The notes under the pieces were generated by a model. It was not told the DNA's origin, ran no database searches, and saw only the letters and a list, made by a program, of their open reading frames with translations. A program made the position numbers and the translations under genes. Shown piece after piece: positions 42,098-51,207 of a DNA stretch of 64,000 nt. The first letter of the stretch is position 1; each line of letters begins with the position of its first letter. Source of the stretch: M3007 sp046296435 (lineage in GTDB: Bacteria > Bacteroidota > Bacteroidia > Chitinophagales > Saprospiraceae); contig JBKBLI010000005.1 of the NCBI GenBank assembly GCA_046296435.1, positions 1-64,000 of the forward strand. The letters run 5' to 3'.

Positions 42098-42855
42098 ATA
42101 TTCGCATACTCGGATCCGGCACCTCGCAAGGCGTACCCGTCATTGGATGCAACTGCGCAGTCTGTGCCTCCCACGATCCCCGCGACGACCGCCAGCGAGC
42201 TTCGGCGCTATTCAGTACCGACCGCGCGAGCGTTTTGATCGATGTAGGCCCCGACTTTCGTCGTCAGATGTTGGCCGGCGGCGTCCGGAGCATCGACGCC
42301 ATCCTGCTCACCCACGAACACAACGACCACGTCATCGGTCTGGACGACATCCGGCCTTTCAACTTCCGCTCTGGGCGTCCGATGCGGATATACGCCCTTC
42401 CGCGCGTGGCCAATCAAGTGCGCGCGCGATTCGAATACGTGTTTGCAGAGCCCATCCCCGGCTTGCCCCGCGTCGAACTGATCGAGATTGGGCCGGATGC
42501 GGTGGTCGAGATTGAGGACATGCGATTTGAAGCGGTCGAGGTGATGCATGGACCGCTGCCTATACTGGGATTTCGGTGTGGCCGGGCCGCTTACCTTACC
42601 GACGTTAAATACATTCCAGAAGGCGAAATGCGCAAGCTCAAAGAGCTCGACGCCTTGATTCTCAGTGCGTTGCATCACCGCGAACACCCCACTCATCTCA
42701 ATCTGTCGGAGGCTTTGGCGCTCAATACGCGCATTGGCGCGAAGCGCACCTGGCTGACGCACATCAGCCACCACATGGGCACGTACTCCGACGTGTCGCC
42801 CACCCTTCCGCCCTTCGTATCGCTGGCCTATGATGGGTTGAACATTACGGTGTGA
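42094..42855 (+). CDS. MBL-fold metallohydrolase (PhnP-like)
   Basis: 253 residues starting at GTG 42094, which overlaps the upstream stop. The metallo-beta-lactamase site is LLTHEHNDHVIGLDDIRPF (H74, H76, D78, H79), with further ligands in VMHGPLPILGFR and the aspartate in AAYLTDVKYIP. The N-terminus MNIRILGSGTSQGVPVIGC followed by CNCAVCASHDPRD carries the cysteine trio of PhnP-type phosphodiesterases, which bind a structural zinc. Substrate: probably a cyclic phosphodiester, by family. Translationally coupled on both sides. Confidence 0.88.
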   Translation: MNIRILGSGTSQGVPVIGCNCAVCASHDPRDDRQRASALFSTDRASVLIDVGPDFRRQMLAGGVRSIDAILLTHEHNDHVIGLDDIRPFNFRSGRPMRIYALPRVANQVRARFEYVFAEPIPGLPRVELIEIGPDAVVEIEDMRFEAVEVMHGPLPILGFRCGRAAYLTDVKYIPEGEMRKLKELDALILSALHHREHPTHLNLSEALALNTRIGAKRTWLTHISHHMGTYSDVSPTLPPFVSLAYDGLNITV

Positions 42856-43784
42856 TGCATTGGCGTCTGTGCAAAATGCTCGCCTTATTCGCCCTGGGAG
42901 CCGCCCTATTACGCGCCGCAGCATCCTGGTATTTCTTTTTAAAAAAAAGCGGATTGCGCCGGCGTCTCCAGCCATGCCGCGCCCGGGCGGCGCACTACCG
43001 CTATGGCGCGGCGTGGCTGTGCGCTTGGTTCGACGCCTCGGGGCTGCATCCTGCGCCAGGTTGGTCGGCGCGCATCTCGGTATTGGCCGCGCTGAGCGCC
43101 CGGTTCGACGACCTGCGCGAGCGCGCGCCCCACGATCCTGCACCCACGCCTGACGCTTTTGGACGGTCAGCCGATTCGGAGGGCCTCAGCGGCGAATTGC
43201 TGGCCTCTTTGCGCCGGAGTTTGCCGCCGGCCCTGAAAGCTGACTTCGAGACGACGCTGCAAGATCTCTTCGACATAGAAGCCGAGGCCCTTCGCGCCGA
43301 CCCGGGCGATGGGCTTGCGCTGCAACGGCGCGCAGATCGCAAAGGCGCCTTGGCGGTGCGCTTGTACGCCTTGGCTTATGTCGGTCGGTCGGTCGCCGCC
43401 GAACCGACGGCCAGTTTTGGCGCATTCACGCAGCGTTGCGACGATATTCTGGATGTATGGTTCGATCGCCGCGATGGGATAGTTACGCCGGCGGTCTTTT
43501 TTTTGGAAAAAGAAAACCCTCAGGCCCTTGTCTATGCGTGGGAAGAGGCATGGATGCGCCTGACCGCCGAGACTATGCGCCGCGTCGGCGGGGGCGGGCG
43601 CAGGGCGATGGGCATAGCCGCGCTTATGGCCGCAGTAACGCGCCTGGCCTTGCGGCGCTACCTGCGCGCAGGCCGGGTCCAGCCGTGGAGCGAGCGGAGC
43701 GCCATGGTGCTCGATATGTCGGCGCCGGGCAACCTGATATCGGCCCTCGGACAATTATGGCGCATTAGTTTGCCCGATTATTGA
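42855..43784 (+). CDS. Unknown all-alpha protein with Asp-rich motifs
   Basis: 309 residues from the ATG at 42855, which overlaps the MBL stop (TGATG). An N-terminal hydrophobic segment (MLALFALGAALLRAAASWYFF) may be a membrane anchor. The rest is predicted helical, with RFDDLRERAPHD near residue 80 and QRCDDILDVWFDRRDG near residue 200, plus FFLEKENPQALVYAWEEAW. Paired Asp-rich helices recall class I isoprenoid enzymes, but the spacing and order are only loosely similar; I treat that as a hypothesis. The gene is rich in Arg and Ala and high in GC compared with its neighbours. Confidence 0.6.
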   Translation: MHWRLCKMLALFALGAALLRAAASWYFFLKKSGLRRRLQPCRARAAHYRYGAAWLCAWFDASGLHPAPGWSARISVLAALSARFDDLRERAPHDPAPTPDAFGRSADSEGLSGELLASLRRSLPPALKADFETTLQDLFDIEAEALRADPGDGLALQRRADRKGALAVRLYALAYVGRSVAAEPTASFGAFTQRCDDILDVWFDRRDGIVTPAVFFLEKENPQALVYAWEEAWMRLTAETMRRVGGGGRRAMGIAALMAAVTRLALRRYLRAGRVQPWSERSAMVLDMSAPGNLISALGQLWRISLPDY

Positions 43785-43797
43785 CCGTTTTCGCAGT

Positions 43798-43834
43798 TTT
43801 GCGGCAGGGTACAATACAAGCCGCCCTATATTTG
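43798..43834 (+). promoter_or_regulatory. Candidate promoter of pckA
   Basis: TATATTTG at 43827-43834 and TTTG at 43798-43801, 25 nt apart (slightly long). Predicted start near 43840, leader about 65 nt. The element lies within the upstream open frame and supports the start at 43907. Confidence 0.4.
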
Positions 43835-43906
43835 CCGCAGATATGCCGCAAGGCACATCCACTTCAATTCAACATTTTTGCCTTAACCATTAATCACCGC
43901 GTTTGT

Positions 43907-45529
43907 ATGCAAGATGTAGGGATCAAAAATCCGAACGCTTCTCTCGAGGCAGTCGGGCTAAGCCATTACAAGATAGCCTATTGGAACCTTACCCCCGAAG
44001 AATTGGTCGAACACAGCATTAAAAAAGACATGGGCGTGCTGGCTGACAACGGCGCGCTCGTCGTCAGTACCGGCAAATTCACCGGGCGCTCCCCGGAAGA
44101 CCGCTTCATCGTTAAAGACAGCGTCACAGCCAACAAGGTAAACTGGGGCAACATCAACAAGCCTTTTGATTCGCGCAAATTTGACGCGCTGTGGCGTAAA
44201 GTGTGCGCCTACCTCAAGCGAAAGGAAATCTATGTGCGCGACGCGGCGGCTAACGCCTCCTCCAATGATGATTATCGCCTGCGTTTGCGCGTCATCACAG
44301 AGTATCCGTGGAGCAATCAGTTCGCCCACAATATGTTCTTGCGCCTCAGCCTTGAAGAGATCCTCAGCGCCGATCCGCACTGGACAGTGCTCTGCGCTCC
44401 CGGCTTCGAAGCCAGACCAGAACGCGACGGCACGCGCAAGCCTAATTTTGCGATCATCAATTTCAAGAAAAAACGCCTGCTCATTGGCGGCACGGGCTAC
44501 ACCGGCGAGATCAAAAAAGGCATCTTCTCAGTGATCAACTTCGCCCTGCCGGTTCGCGCCAAAAGCTCGCTACCCATGCACTGCTCCGCCAACGTCGGCA
44601 AAAAAGGCGACATCGCTTTGTTTTTCGGCTTGTCCGGCACCGGCAAAACGACCCTCAGCGCCGATCCCAACCGCCCGCTGATTGGCGACGACGAGCACGC
44701 CTGGATCGACGGCGAAGTGTTCAACTTCGAAGGCGGATGCTACGCCAAAACCATCGACCTGACCAAAGAAAAAGAGCCGGATATCTACGACGCTATCCGC
44801 CACGGCGCCATTCTGGAAAACGTCAAATTTTTCCCCCACACGCGCACGGTCAACTACGCCGACAAAAGCGTTACTGAGAATACGCGCGTTTCGTACCCGA
44901 TCGAGCACATCGGCAATGCAGTACATCCGAGCCGGGCGGCGGGCGACCCTCAGAACATATTCTTTCTGACTTGTGACGCTTTCGGGATATTGCCTCCAAT
45001 ATCGCGCCTCACGCCCGAGCAGGCAATGTATCACTTCATCAGCGGATACACGGCGAAAGTGGCAGGTACCGAGGTAGGTATTACTGAGCCGAAACTCACC
45101 TTTTCGGCCTGCTTCGGCGCGCCCTTCCTGCCCCTGCACCCCGCCAAATATGCCGATCTGTTAGGTCGTAAGCTGCGCAAAAGCAAATCGAAGGTTTGGC
45201 TGGTCAACACCGGTTGGATCGGCGGCGGATATGGCGTGGGTAACCGTATCTCGCTCAAATACACCCGCGCCATGATCACGGCCGCCATCAATGGCGATCT
45301 GGACCACGTGGCATACAACAAAAATGCCGTATTTGGACTTGACATTCCAGCGGAGGTGCCTGGAGTGCCCTCCGAATTGTTGCGCCCCCGCTACGCCTGG
45401 AAAAATCCGGAAGAGTATGATGCCGCCGCCAGCAAGTTGGCGCAGTCGTTTATAGACAATTTTGCCAAATACGCAGACCAAGCTACGCCGGAGATCCTAA
45501 GCGCAGCCCCGCTTCCAGGCGCCAAGTAA
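43907..45529 (+). CDS. pckA: Phosphoenolpyruvate carboxykinase (ATP)
   Basis: 540 residues, the family length. It converts oxaloacetate and ATP to phosphoenolpyruvate, CO2 and ADP, the entry step of gluconeogenesis. Kinase loop GLSGTGKTTLSAD at about 241; STGKFTGRSPEDRFIV, MHCSANVGKKGDIALFFG and the metal-binding GDDEHAWIDGEVFNFEGGC match ATP-type enzymes. Cytosolic. Single-gene unit with its own promoter and terminator. Confidence 0.97.
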   Translation: MQDVGIKNPNASLEAVGLSHYKIAYWNLTPEELVEHSIKKDMGVLADNGALVVSTGKFTGRSPEDRFIVKDSVTANKVNWGNINKPFDSRKFDALWRKVCAYLKRKEIYVRDAAANASSNDDYRLRLRVITEYPWSNQFAHNMFLRLSLEEILSADPHWTVLCAPGFEARPERDGTRKPNFAIINFKKKRLLIGGTGYTGEIKKGIFSVINFALPVRAKSSLPMHCSANVGKKGDIALFFGLSGTGKTTLSADPNRPLIGDDEHAWIDGEVFNFEGGCYAKTIDLTKEKEPDIYDAIRHGAILENVKFFPHTRTVNYADKSVTENTRVSYPIEHIGNAVHPSRAAGDPQNIFFLTCDAFGILPPISRLTPEQAMYHFISGYTAKVAGTEVGITEPKLTFSACFGAPFLPLHPAKYADLLGRKLRKSKSKVWLVNTGWIGGGYGVGNRISLKYTRAMITAAINGDLDHVAYNKNAVFGLDIPAEVPGVPSELLRPRYAWKNPEEYDAAASKLAQSFIDNFAKYADQATPEILSAAPLPGAK

Positions 45530-45547
45530 TCCGGAGTCTGAGCGGAG

Positions 45548-45594
45548 AACGAGGCCGGGTATCGGGCGAGATCCGATATCCGGCCTCGTTGTTT
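45548..45594 (+). terminator. Hairpin after pckA
   Basis: An 18-position stem (aacgaggccgggtatcgg 45548-45565 with ccgatatccggcctcgtt 45573-45590, one G-T pair) and a 7-nt loop. The T tail is weak (gtttgg), so it may be an mRNA-stabilising hairpin rather than an efficient terminator. A palindrome ttttttcgaaaaaa lies further on at 45624-45637, before the next gene. Confidence 0.65.
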
Positions 45595-45816
45595 GGACCA
45601 TGCCTGAGGCAACCCAAGCATCCTTTTTTCGAAAAAAAGGTGCGGAAGAAGGGCGCGACTGAATCGCGCAGGGCGATAGAATCCGGCGAGGATCGCTTCC
45701 CCGGCCCAAGCCTGCGCCCCATGTCCTGTTTTCCCGAAAAAACAAAGGCTGCCGGATTCCCTGTCGTAACTTTTTTCGCCTGAGCCTGAAATTTTCAGCG
45801 TAACTTCGCCGCCGCT

Positions 45817-46797
45817 ATGCATAGTTTGGAAGAATTGCTCGAACTGACCACCCGATTCGGCGAGTCGCACCCCTTTCCCCATACTCCTGCCGGACTTTAT
45901 GAGCCTTGCGACTATTTCATTGGGATTGGCGGCAAGCGCATGCGGCCCGCCATGTTGCTCATGGGCTACGAATTATTTGCCGACGATGTGGAGCGCGCCC
46001 TGCCGCTTGCCTGGGCGGTGGAGTTATTTCACAATTTCACTTTGATCCACGACGATATTATGGATGCCGCTCCGCTGCGCCGTGGGCAGCCCACCGTGCA
46101 TACGCGATGGGGACAGACTGCCGCCATCCTGAGCGGCGACGTCATGCTGATTTACGCCTACAACTTCTTGGCTGAGCACGCCGATCCCCACACCTTACCC
46201 CAAGTGCTGCGCGCCTTCAACCGCACGGCGATTGAGGTGTGCGAAGGACAGCAGATGGACATGGACTTCGAACGCCAGGATGAGGTCGCCCAGTCTGAAT
46301 ACATCCGGATGATTACGCTCAAAACGGCGGTTTTGCTCGGCGCCGCGCTCGAAATGGGCGCTATTGCGGCCGGAGCGCAAGCGCCGGATACGCAACGCCT
46401 TCGGCGCTTTGGCGAAGCGGCTGGCGTGGCTTTTCAAATACACGACGACCTGCTGGATACCTTTGGCGACCCTGCAAAATTCGGAAAGCAAGTCGGGGGC
46501 GATATCCTCCAGAACAAAAAGACCTTGCTCGTCATACAAGCGCTTGAAACGGCCTCTGCGGAAGATAGGGCCGCGCTGCGACGCTGGTTAAGCGCGCCAA
46601 CGCCTGCCGATCCCATGGAAAAAATAGAAGCGGTCAAGGAGATTTTTGTGCGCAACCAAATTCCGCAACGCGTCGCCGAAGCGCAGAAAGCCTGGCAGGA
46701 ACGCGCTTTTGCGTATTTGGACGAAGTAGAGACGCCAGAACGGCGCAAAACAACGCTGCGCAACGCGGTGACCGCACTTTTTGCGCGGACCCACTGA
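45817..46797 (+). CDS. Polyprenyl (geranylgeranyl/farnesyl) diphosphate synthase
   Basis: 326 residues of the trans-isoprenyl diphosphate synthase fold. First Asp-rich motif LIHDDIMDAAPLRRGQ and second FQIHDDLLDTFGD; the IPP-binding GGKRMRPAMLLMGYE is near the N-terminus. It extends allylic diphosphates with IPP for quinone tails, undecaprenyl or carotenoid precursors; chain length is not readable without structural residues being compared. Cytosolic. A TAACTTCG near 45800 could be a degenerate -7 box. Confidence 0.93.
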   Translation: MHSLEELLELTTRFGESHPFPHTPAGLYEPCDYFIGIGGKRMRPAMLLMGYELFADDVERALPLAWAVELFHNFTLIHDDIMDAAPLRRGQPTVHTRWGQTAAILSGDVMLIYAYNFLAEHADPHTLPQVLRAFNRTAIEVCEGQQMDMDFERQDEVAQSEYIRMITLKTAVLLGAALEMGAIAAGAQAPDTQRLRRFGEAAGVAFQIHDDLLDTFGDPAKFGKQVGGDILQNKKTLLVIQALETASAEDRAALRRWLSAPTPADPMEKIEAVKEIFVRNQIPQRVAEAQKAWQERAFAYLDEVETPERRKTTLRNAVTALFARTH

Positions 46798-46912
46798 TTC
46801 GAAAAAAATCTGACTTTTTGTCTGTGGCTGACTACTTTTTCTGTCAATTGTGCGTTAATAGCGCTGTGGCAGGAGTTTTGCCCTAAGACTTCCAACGTTG
46901 ACGTCACGATAT

Positions 46913-49507
46913 ATGGATACGCGTATGTTTGAAAATTGGCTGTTGCCCAGCGATACGGAAGATGAAACTGAGTTCGTGCCGATCTTTTCGCTCGAAGACG
47001 ACGAAGAGAGCCGTCAAGGCGAAGAGTTCCCCGAAGTACTGCCTATATTGCCCCTGAAGAATACCGTTTTGTTCCCCGGCATAGTCACGCCTATCACCAT
47101 AGGGCGAGATAAGAGTATTCGCGCCGTGCAGAAGGCATACGACGAACACCGCTACGTCGGCGTTTTGTCGCAACGGGATATCAAGATCGAAAGTCCGACT
47201 TTCAAGGATTTGTATCAGGTGGGTACCGTAGCCCGCATTTTGAAGTTGTTGAAGATGCCCGACGGTTCGACGACGGCCATTTTGCAGGGTCGCAAACGCT
47301 TCAGGCTTGAGACTCCCGAAAGCGAGGAGCCGTACATGATCGGGCGAATCAGCATGATCGAGTACGTGCAGCCCAAAAATAAGTTGGAATTCAAGGCGCT
47401 GATCAGCAGTATCCGCGACGCCTCCCGTTCGATCATCGAGCTATCGCCGCAGATCCCCTCTGAGGCCGTGGTAATGCTGCGCAATATCAACAACGATAGT
47501 TTTCTGCTGAACTTTATCAGTTCTAATCTCGGGATCAAGCACGAAGAGAAGCAAAGCCTGCTCGAAATGGACAAGCTCAAGGACAAAGCTTCGCGCATCC
47601 TCGAGCACATGGACGCCGAACTCCAACTCCTCGAACTCAAGGACCAGATCGAAGCCAAGGTGCGCACCGATATCGAGAAGCAGCAGCGCGACTACTTCCT
47701 TAGCCAGCAACTCAAGACCATTCAAGAGGAGCTGGGCCAAAACCCGCAGGAGGAAGAGATCAATGAACTGCTGGTGCGCGCGTCAAAGAAGAAGTGGCCG
47801 CAGAACGTAAAAGATACCTTTTACCGCGAAATCAATAAGCTGCGCAGGGTCAACCCGCAGGTGGCTGAATACGCCATCGGGCTGAACTATTTGGAAATCC
47901 TGCTCGAACTGCCGTGGCAGGAGTTCACCAAGGACAATTTTGACCTGAAACGGGTCAAACAAGTCCTCGACAAAGATCACTATGGCCTGGCTAAGGTCAA
48001 AGAGCGCATCCTCGAGCACCTTGCCGTGCTCAAGTTGAAAGGCGATATGAAAGCGCCGATCTTGTGTCTGATCGGTCCGCCCGGCGTGGGTAAGACCTCG
48101 CTCGGCGCGAGTATCGCCCGTGCGCTGCGGCGCAAGTATGTCCGTATGAGTCTCGGCGGCCTGCACGACGAAGCCGAAATACGGGGACATCGCAAGACCT
48201 ACATCGGCGCTATGCCCGGACGGGTAGTGCAATCGCTCAAAAAAGTCAAGTCCGGCAATCCGGTGTTCATACTCGACGAAATCGACAAAGTGGGCAAAGA
48301 CTTCAGAGGCGATCCGTCCTCCGCTTTGCTGGAAGTGCTCGATCCGGAGCAAAACGCCACTTTTTATGACAATTACCTGGAGTTGGAGTACGATTTGTCC
48401 AAGGTGATGTTCATCGCCACGGCCAACTCGCTTGCAACCATTCAGCCCGCCCTGTTGGATCGCATGGAGATCATCAATATTGCCGGCTACTCGCTGGAAG
48501 AAAAAATAGAGATTGCCAAGCGTCACCTGATCCCACAACAGCGCAAAGAACACGGACTCAAACCCGGCGACATAAAAATCCCTGAGAAGACGCTGGTGCG
48601 CCTCATCAGTTCCTATACGGCTGAGAGCGGCGTGCGCAGCCTCAATCGCGAGATCGGATCGCTCATGCGCNNNNNNNNNNNNNNNNNNNNNNNNNNNNNN
48701 NNNNNNNNNNNNNNNNNNNNNNNNNNNNNNNNNNNNNNNNNNNNNNNNNNNNNNNNNNNNNNNNNNNNNNATGTGGCCAAAAAAGTGGCTATGGGAGATC
48801 CTTACGACATCGCCATCACGCCCGAACAATTGGAGATTATCCTCGGGCCGACCAAATACGACCCCGAACGCTATTGCGAAAAGCAGGCGCCGGGCGTAGC
48901 GGTCGGGCTGGCCTGGACTGCCGTCGGCGGCGAAATACTTTTTGTGGAGGTTAGCCTCAACAAAGGATCAGGCCGCATGCAGATGACCGGCAATCTGGGC
49001 GAAGTGATGAAAGAAAGCGCCAATGCCGCCATGAGCTACATCAAGGCGCACGCCGGACAGTTCGGGCTCGATCAAGAAGTTTTTGACAAAACAGACATCC
49101 ACATCCACGTACCCGAAGGCGCCATACCCAAGGATGGCCCCTCGGCGGGAGTTACCATGCTGACGGCCATAGCCTCCGCATTTTTGCAAAAACCGGTCAA
49201 GCCATTCCTGGCCATGACCGGCGAGATCACCCTGCGCGGCAAAGTGCTTCCGGTGGGCGGTATCAAAGAGAAAATCCTCGCCGCCCGTCGCGCCGGCCTG
49301 AAAGAGGTGCTCCTTTGCAAAGACAACGCCAAACACGTAGCGGAGATCGAACCCGAGTACATCAAAGGGCTGCAATTTCACTATGTCGATGTCATGTCCG
49401 ACGTGTTGAACTATGCCCTCGATTTGCGCCCAGAGCAACCGACCCGCCCGGCGAAGACCCGCGCAGGCGCCGTCGGGGTCAAACAATCGAGAACTATCCT
49501 GAATTAA
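46913..49507 (+). CDS. lon: ATP-dependent Lon protease (gapped)
   Basis: About 864 residues. Order of domains: LON N-terminal (LPILPLKNTVLFPGIVTPI), coiled middle (SQQLKTIQEELGQNP), AAA+ with Walker A GPPGVGKTSLGASIA near residue 388 and VFILDEIDKVGKDF, and the protease domain with the Ser in PKDGPSAGVTMLTA (about 744) and the Lys in VGGIKEKILAARRAG (about 785). One hundred N (48671-48770) hide the linker after the AAA lid; flanks share a frame. The start is taken as ATG 46913 rather than TTG 46898. It degrades misfolded and regulatory proteins. Confidence 0.96.
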   Translation: MDTRMFENWLLPSDTEDETEFVPIFSLEDDEESRQGEEFPEVLPILPLKNTVLFPGIVTPITIGRDKSIRAVQKAYDEHRYVGVLSQRDIKIESPTFKDLYQVGTVARILKLLKMPDGSTTAILQGRKRFRLETPESEEPYMIGRISMIEYVQPKNKLEFKALISSIRDASRSIIELSPQIPSEAVVMLRNINNDSFLLNFISSNLGIKHEEKQSLLEMDKLKDKASRILEHMDAELQLLELKDQIEAKVRTDIEKQQRDYFLSQQLKTIQEELGQNPQEEEINELLVRASKKKWPQNVKDTFYREINKLRRVNPQVAEYAIGLNYLEILLELPWQEFTKDNFDLKRVKQVLDKDHYGLAKVKERILEHLAVLKLKGDMKAPILCLIGPPGVGKTSLGASIARALRRKYVRMSLGGLHDEAEIRGHRKTYIGAMPGRVVQSLKKVKSGNPVFILDEIDKVGKDFRGDPSSALLEVLDPEQNATFYDNYLELEYDLSKVMFIATANSLATIQPALLDRMEIINIAGYSLEEKIEIAKRHLIPQQRKEHGLKPGDIKIPEKTLVRLISSYTAESGVRSLNREIGSLMRXXXXXXXXXXXXXXXXXXXXXXXXXXXXXXXXXXVAKKVAMGDPYDIAITPEQLEIILGPTKYDPERYCEKQAPGVAVGLAWTAVGGEILFVEVSLNKGSGRMQMTGNLGEVMKESANAAMSYIKAHAGQFGLDQEVFDKTDIHIHVPEGAIPKDGPSAGVTMLTAIASAFLQKPVKPFLAMTGEITLRGKVLPVGGIKEKILAARRAGLKEVLLCKDNAKHVAEIEPEYIKGLQFHYVDVMSDVLNYALDLRPEQPTRPAKTRAGAVGVKQSRTILN
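48671..48770. other. Assembly gap (100 N)
   Basis: Inside lon, between the AAA lid and the protease domain. Both flanks read in frame. Confidence 0.99.
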
Positions 49508-49514
49508 GTCACGC

Positions 49515-51185
49515 ATGCCAAAGAGAAGGGTTCTCTGCGCGTACGGAATTTTGGCGGGCGTAGGTCTCACAGCCCTGGTTGGGCTTGTCGCCTGCGCCCG
49601 CCAAGGCTCCCCCCAGGGAGGCGAAAAAGACACGGTCCCGCCGCGCGTGGTGGAGGATTTGAGTTCTCCCAACTACAGCCTTAATTTCAACGAACGCAGC
49701 ATACGCCTCGTCTTCAACGAATGGGTCGTGCTGCGCGACGCCAATGCGCAGGTGATCATTTCGCCCTCCCTGAAGAAAAAACCGGAGATCAAACTCAAGG
49801 GCAAATCCCTGCTCTTTCGATTTGATCCGGAGGAAGTTTTGCGGCCAAACACCACCTATACCATCAATTTTGGAACCGCTATTCGGGATCTTCACGAGGA
49901 AAACCCTGCCAACGACCTGCGTTTCGTATTTTCGACCGGCGCCTACCTTGACAGTCTGAGCATTGGAGGATTCGTGCAAGATGCTTACTCTGGCGAGGGC
50001 GTCGATAAGGTTGTGGTCGCCTTGTACGATAACCTTAGCGATAGCGCGGTGCACAAAGAAAAGCCGCTTTACATGACGCGAAGCAATCCGTCGGGCGCTT
50101 TTCGTTTCGAAAATCTGCGCGCCGGCGCCTATCGCCTGCTGGCTTTTGAGGACTCTGACCAAGATCTGCGTTGGCGCGGCGGGGTGGACCGTATGGGCTT
50201 TTGGCCGGACCCTATTGCCGTGAGCGCCGATAGCGCGCCGTCCTACGCGCTGCGCCTTTTCAGGGACGCTTCGGCGCTGAAAATTACGGGACGCGACCTG
50301 AATCAGTATGGGCGCGCGACTATCGTTTATTCCGCTTCTCCGTACGCGCTGCGCCCCGTTTTTCCGAAGGGCGTCAAAAGCTATGCGCAAGTAGCGGGCG
50401 ATACGTTGCAAGTGTGGTACCATACGGATAGCGCGCAAGTATGGAATCTGATTGTGGAAACAGACACCCTCAAGATACGCGCACTCTCGCGGGACGAATT
50501 CCTGAAAAATCGCCAGATCCGGTTTGCCGACGAGGCCGTAACGTCAAGCGGGCGCAAGTTTGCGCCCACCGCCGCCAAACCGCCGATCAAAACGATCCTG
50601 CACAATCCCCGCCGCCCGGCTCCTTTGCTCTTCGACGCTCCGATTGTTTCGCTCGACACCGCGTTGATCCGGCTTTACAAGGCAGACAGCATTGCGGTAT
50701 GGGATTTTGAACTGCAGCCAGATTCCACCCGTCCTGCGCAGCTATGGCTACGCTGCGACTGGGCGCCGGAGACATACCGTTTGGTCCTGGCTCCCGGCGC
50801 TTTGACTGATTTTTACGGCGTAGTCAATTCGGATAGCCTCGTGCGCAAATTTGCGATACCCGAGTTGAAGAAACTGGGCGATCTAGATCTGAAACTCGAT
50901 GGCCTCCTTCCCCAAACCGCATACATTGCCCGCCTGATGAACGGTAAAAATCTCGAGTGGGAGGCGCGCTTTACCTCCTCAGAAGAGGGCCTCGCCGAAT
51001 GGCTGTTCAAAAGCATTTCGCCCCTGTCCTATACCCTCGAACTGATCGAAGACCTCAACGCCAACCAGCGCTGGGACCCCGGCGCTTACTATCTGGGGCG
51101 CCAGCCCGAGCGCGTCTGGATTAAAAAACTACAATCACTGCGCGCCAACTGGGAGTTAGAAGAAAAAATAACCCTCGAGCGTTGA
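49515..51185 (+). CDS. Ig-like-domain lipoprotein (Big_5 type)
   Basis: 556 residues. Lipoprotein signal with lipobox LVAC (ALVGLVACARQG), then the typical Bacteroidota start GGEKDTVPPRVV. The first domain is a Big_5/SbsA-like Ig fold (IRLVFNEWVVLRDANAQVII, TTYTINFGTAIRDLHEENP). A carboxypeptidase-regulatory-like segment follows (AFRFENLRAGAYRLLAFEDS) and further beta-rich parts to the end. Surface or periplasmic; function unknown. It begins 7 nt after the lon stop, so it is likely co-transcribed. Confidence 0.85.
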   Translation: MPKRRVLCAYGILAGVGLTALVGLVACARQGSPQGGEKDTVPPRVVEDLSSPNYSLNFNERSIRLVFNEWVVLRDANAQVIISPSLKKKPEIKLKGKSLLFRFDPEEVLRPNTTYTINFGTAIRDLHEENPANDLRFVFSTGAYLDSLSIGGFVQDAYSGEGVDKVVVALYDNLSDSAVHKEKPLYMTRSNPSGAFRFENLRAGAYRLLAFEDSDQDLRWRGGVDRMGFWPDPIAVSADSAPSYALRLFRDASALKITGRDLNQYGRATIVYSASPYALRPVFPKGVKSYAQVAGDTLQVWYHTDSAQVWNLIVETDTLKIRALSRDEFLKNRQIRFADEAVTSSGRKFAPTAAKPPIKTILHNPRRPAPLLFDAPIVSLDTALIRLYKADSIAVWDFELQPDSTRPAQLWLRCDWAPETYRLVLAPGALTDFYGVVNSDSLVRKFAIPELKKLGDLDLKLDGLLPQTAYIARLMNGKNLEWEARFTSSEEGLAEWLFKSISPLSYTLELIEDLNANQRWDPGAYYLGRQPERVWIKKLQSLRANWELEEKITLER

Positions 51186-51207
51186 AGCGGGCGCATCTCC
51201 CCTTCCC

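Noticed and set aside
42208..43143. 311-residue minus-strand open frame opposite the MBL gene
   Set aside because: It crosses the junction of two well-supported genes and is Arg-rich without domains.
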